NCBI GenBank assembly: GCA_029879665.1
Contig: JAOUPW010000106.1
Span: 1-6,753 of the forward strand
Reading direction: 5' to 3'
Length of the DNA: 6,753 nucleotides
Origin: Rhodospirillales bacterium
GTDB taxonomy: Bacteria > Pseudomonadota > Alphaproteobacteria > Rhodospirillales > JAOUPW01
Each line of letters starts with the position of its first letter. Position 1 is the first letter of the stretch. This document shows, piece after piece, positions 5,683 to 6,753 of the stretch. The notes under the pieces are model-generated. The model saw only the letters and a program-made list of their open reading frames with translations. It searched no databases and was not told the origin of the DNA. The position numbers and the translations under genes are program-made.

Positions 5683-6414
5683 ATGAACGAACGTGCCCTT
5701 TCCCCTTACACCTCGTCGCGGGGCGCCCTTTGGGGCGGTTTCCGGGATGCCGTCGGCGTTCCGGCGCTGGTTCTGTTCGGATGTTATGTCGGATTCGGAT
5801 CGATCATCCTGGAAAGCGGCCTCGGCCTTCCCCTCGGTCTTTTTTCGACCATATCCGCGTGGGCCCTGCCTGGTCAGGTCGTCATGATCGAACTTTATTC
5901 CCTGGGCGCCTCGGTCCTGCTTATCGCCCTTGCTGTGATGATGACCAATGCCCGCCTGCTGCCCATGGTCATGACCCTGATCCCCTTGGTCCGGGACGGT
6001 AAACGGCCCCGCTGGCAATATTATGCCGCCGCGCATGTTATTGCCGTTACCTCGTGGATCGCGGCCATGAAACGGTGCCCCAGCCTTCCGGAAAGCCAAC
6101 GGCTTCCTTATTTCGTCGGCTTCTGCCTGGTGATCTGGATGATGTCCATGGGCGGCACGGCGGTTGGATTTTTTCTTTCCGGAATCGTTCCCCAGCCGGT
6201 CTCCCTGGCGCTGGTTTTTCTCAATCCCATTTATTTTATGTTGATACTGGCCAGCGACCTGAAGAACCGCGGCCGGGTCACCGGCATTGTCCTGGGCGCC
6301 CTGATGGGGCCCCTGCTGCACCATCTTTCCCCCGATTGGGGCCTGTTGATCACCGGCGTCGCCGCCGGGTCCATCGGTTATTTCGTCAGCCGCAGGGAGA
6401 AGCGGCGTGGCTGA
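5683..6414 (+). CDS. azlC: AzlC family branched-chain amino acid exporter, large subunit
   Basis: A 243-residue inner-membrane protein, the large subunit of an AzlCD/BrnFE-type exporter. Characterised members export branched-chain amino acids or methionine together with the small AzlD subunit. Hydrophobic helices are seen at about 25-44, 47-63, 72-88, 112-130, 141-166, 173-192, 199-214 and 218-236. After GGFRDAVGVP at the N-terminus, the region that in Bacillus and Corynebacterium proteins reads like a SxxQF motif is here AWALPGQVVMIE (59-70) with conserved Gln65. The MTNARLLPM stretch (87-95) stands where those proteins have their N-x-R motif. Both features mark a distinct proteobacterial branch, so the substrate is less sure. 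The ATG at 5683 has no good Shine-Dalgarno sequence; AGGG at 5666-5669 is 13 bases away. Its stop overlaps the azlD start, indicating a translationally coupled pair. Confidence 0.9.
   Translation: MNERALSPYTSSRGALWGGFRDAVGVPALVLFGCYVGFGSIILESGLGLPLGLFSTISAWALPGQVVMIELYSLGASVLLIALAVMMTNARLLPMVMTLIPLVRDGKRPRWQYYAAAHVIAVTSWIAAMKRCPSLPESQRLPYFVGFCLVIWMMSMGGTAVGFFLSGIVPQPVSLALVFLNPIYFMLILASDLKNRGRVTGIVLGALMGPLLHHLSPDWGLLITGVAAGSIGYFVSRREKRRG
6394..6399 (+). promoter_or_regulatory. Shine-Dalgarno site supporting the GTG start of azlD
   Basis: AGGGAG inside the last codons of azlC lies seven bases before GTG 6407. It supports that codon as the azlD start, since no ATG is available near the beginning of the conserved region. 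Confidence 0.7.
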
Positions 6415-6739
6415 AACACTTTCCCCCCTTTGGCCCTGGATCGTGTGCCTGGCGGCGGCGGCGGCGACTTATTTCTGGCGTGGGCTGGGAGTGGCGCTTT
6501 CCGGGCGCATTCGCCCCACCGACCCGATCTTTGAATGGATTTCGTGCGTCGCCTATGCCCTGCTTTCCGGACTGGTGGCGCGGATGATTGTCCTGCCGGT
6601 GGGCCCCCTGGAAAATGCGGATGCCCCGGTCCGGATCGGCGCCGCCCTGTTTTCCCTGGTGGTTTATTTTATTTTCAAGCGCAATCTTGTCGCCGGCATT
6701 CTCGTCGGGCCGGTGGCACTGGCAATCTTGGTCTGGTGA
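6407..6739 (+). CDS. azlD: AzlD family branched-chain amino acid exporter, small subunit
   Basis: A 110-residue membrane protein with four predicted helices at about 9-27, 42-65, 76-90 and 94-109, the usual size and layout of AzlD. Typical features are a TYFWRGLGVALSGRI stretch after helix 1 (compare the T-x-x-x-R motif of the family), a helix with CVAYALLSGLVARMIVLP, and a terminal NLVAGILVGPVAL segment. It works with the AzlC protein as the second subunit of the exporter. The start is GTG, the gene overlaps the azlC stop by 8 bases, and expression is probably coupled. Helix 1 contains five alanines encoded by a GCG run (6452-6466). The gene is complete and only 14 bases follow it in the window, so any further operon member is not visible. 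Confidence 0.9.
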   Translation: MAETLSPLWPWIVCLAAAAATYFWRGLGVALSGRIRPTDPIFEWISCVAYALLSGLVARMIVLPVGPLENADAPVRIGAALFSLVVYFIFKRNLVAGILVGPVALAILVW

Positions 6740-6753
6740 ACAGGCGGCAATCC

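Noticed and set aside
5650..6324. 224-residue minus-strand open frame opposite azlC
   Set aside because: Its composition (rich in Gln, His, Gly, Asp) is what antisense to membrane-protein codons gives; AzlC on the + strand is clear.
6451..6466. GGC trinucleotide run in azlD as a phase-variation tract
   Set aside because: Only five units, in frame, encoding alanines in a membrane helix; length change would not shift the frame and is a normal result of GC-rich codon use.

Overview
The window looks like a chromosomal segment of a GC-rich alphaproteobacterium, plausibly of the Rhodospirillales type. That placement is inferred from base composition, codon use and gene content (a large formate-dehydrogenase-type ferredoxin, a CHASE2 class III cyclase, an AlPGQ-type AzlC); no rRNA or other phylogenetic marker is present. 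No tRNA, insertion sequence, CRISPR array or phage gene is seen. The coding density is high and the longest non-coding stretch is about 160 bases.

Left part (1-2711). The 3' end of a multi-cluster 4Fe-4S ferredoxin gene enters from the left on the + strand. It converges, with 10 bases between stops, on a two-gene minus-strand unit: an MscS-type mechanosensitive channel (1119-1937) followed 18 bases later by a YhfA-like OsmC thiol peroxidase-fold protein (681-1100). This looks like an osmotic/oxidative stress pair. Upstream of it, and possibly transcribed separately, is a minus-strand gene for a tandem-duplicated YciI-domain protein (2100-2711).

Centre (2712-5612). A short AT-rich divergent promoter region separates the YciI gene from a rightward two-gene operon. 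The first gene is a membrane-bound class III adenylate cyclase with a periplasmic CHASE2 sensor, three transmembrane helices and a complete catalytic site. The second, 12 bases downstream, is a secreted periplasmic protein of unknown function with a FecR-like segment. A strong intrinsic terminator ends the operon. The likely logic is that an exported or periplasmic condition is sensed by CHASE2 and converted to cAMP, with the secreted protein as a candidate partner. This is the most interesting candidate module in the window.

Right part (5613-6753). A small inverted repeat precedes an overlapping azlC-azlD pair, a two-component branched-chain amino acid exporter of the AzlCD/BrnFE type. It is complete, ending 14 bases before the window edge.

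Most of the window is ordinary core or accessory metabolism and signalling. I see no convincing novel multi-gene system; the cyclase plus secreted partner and the doubled YciI protein are the best leads.
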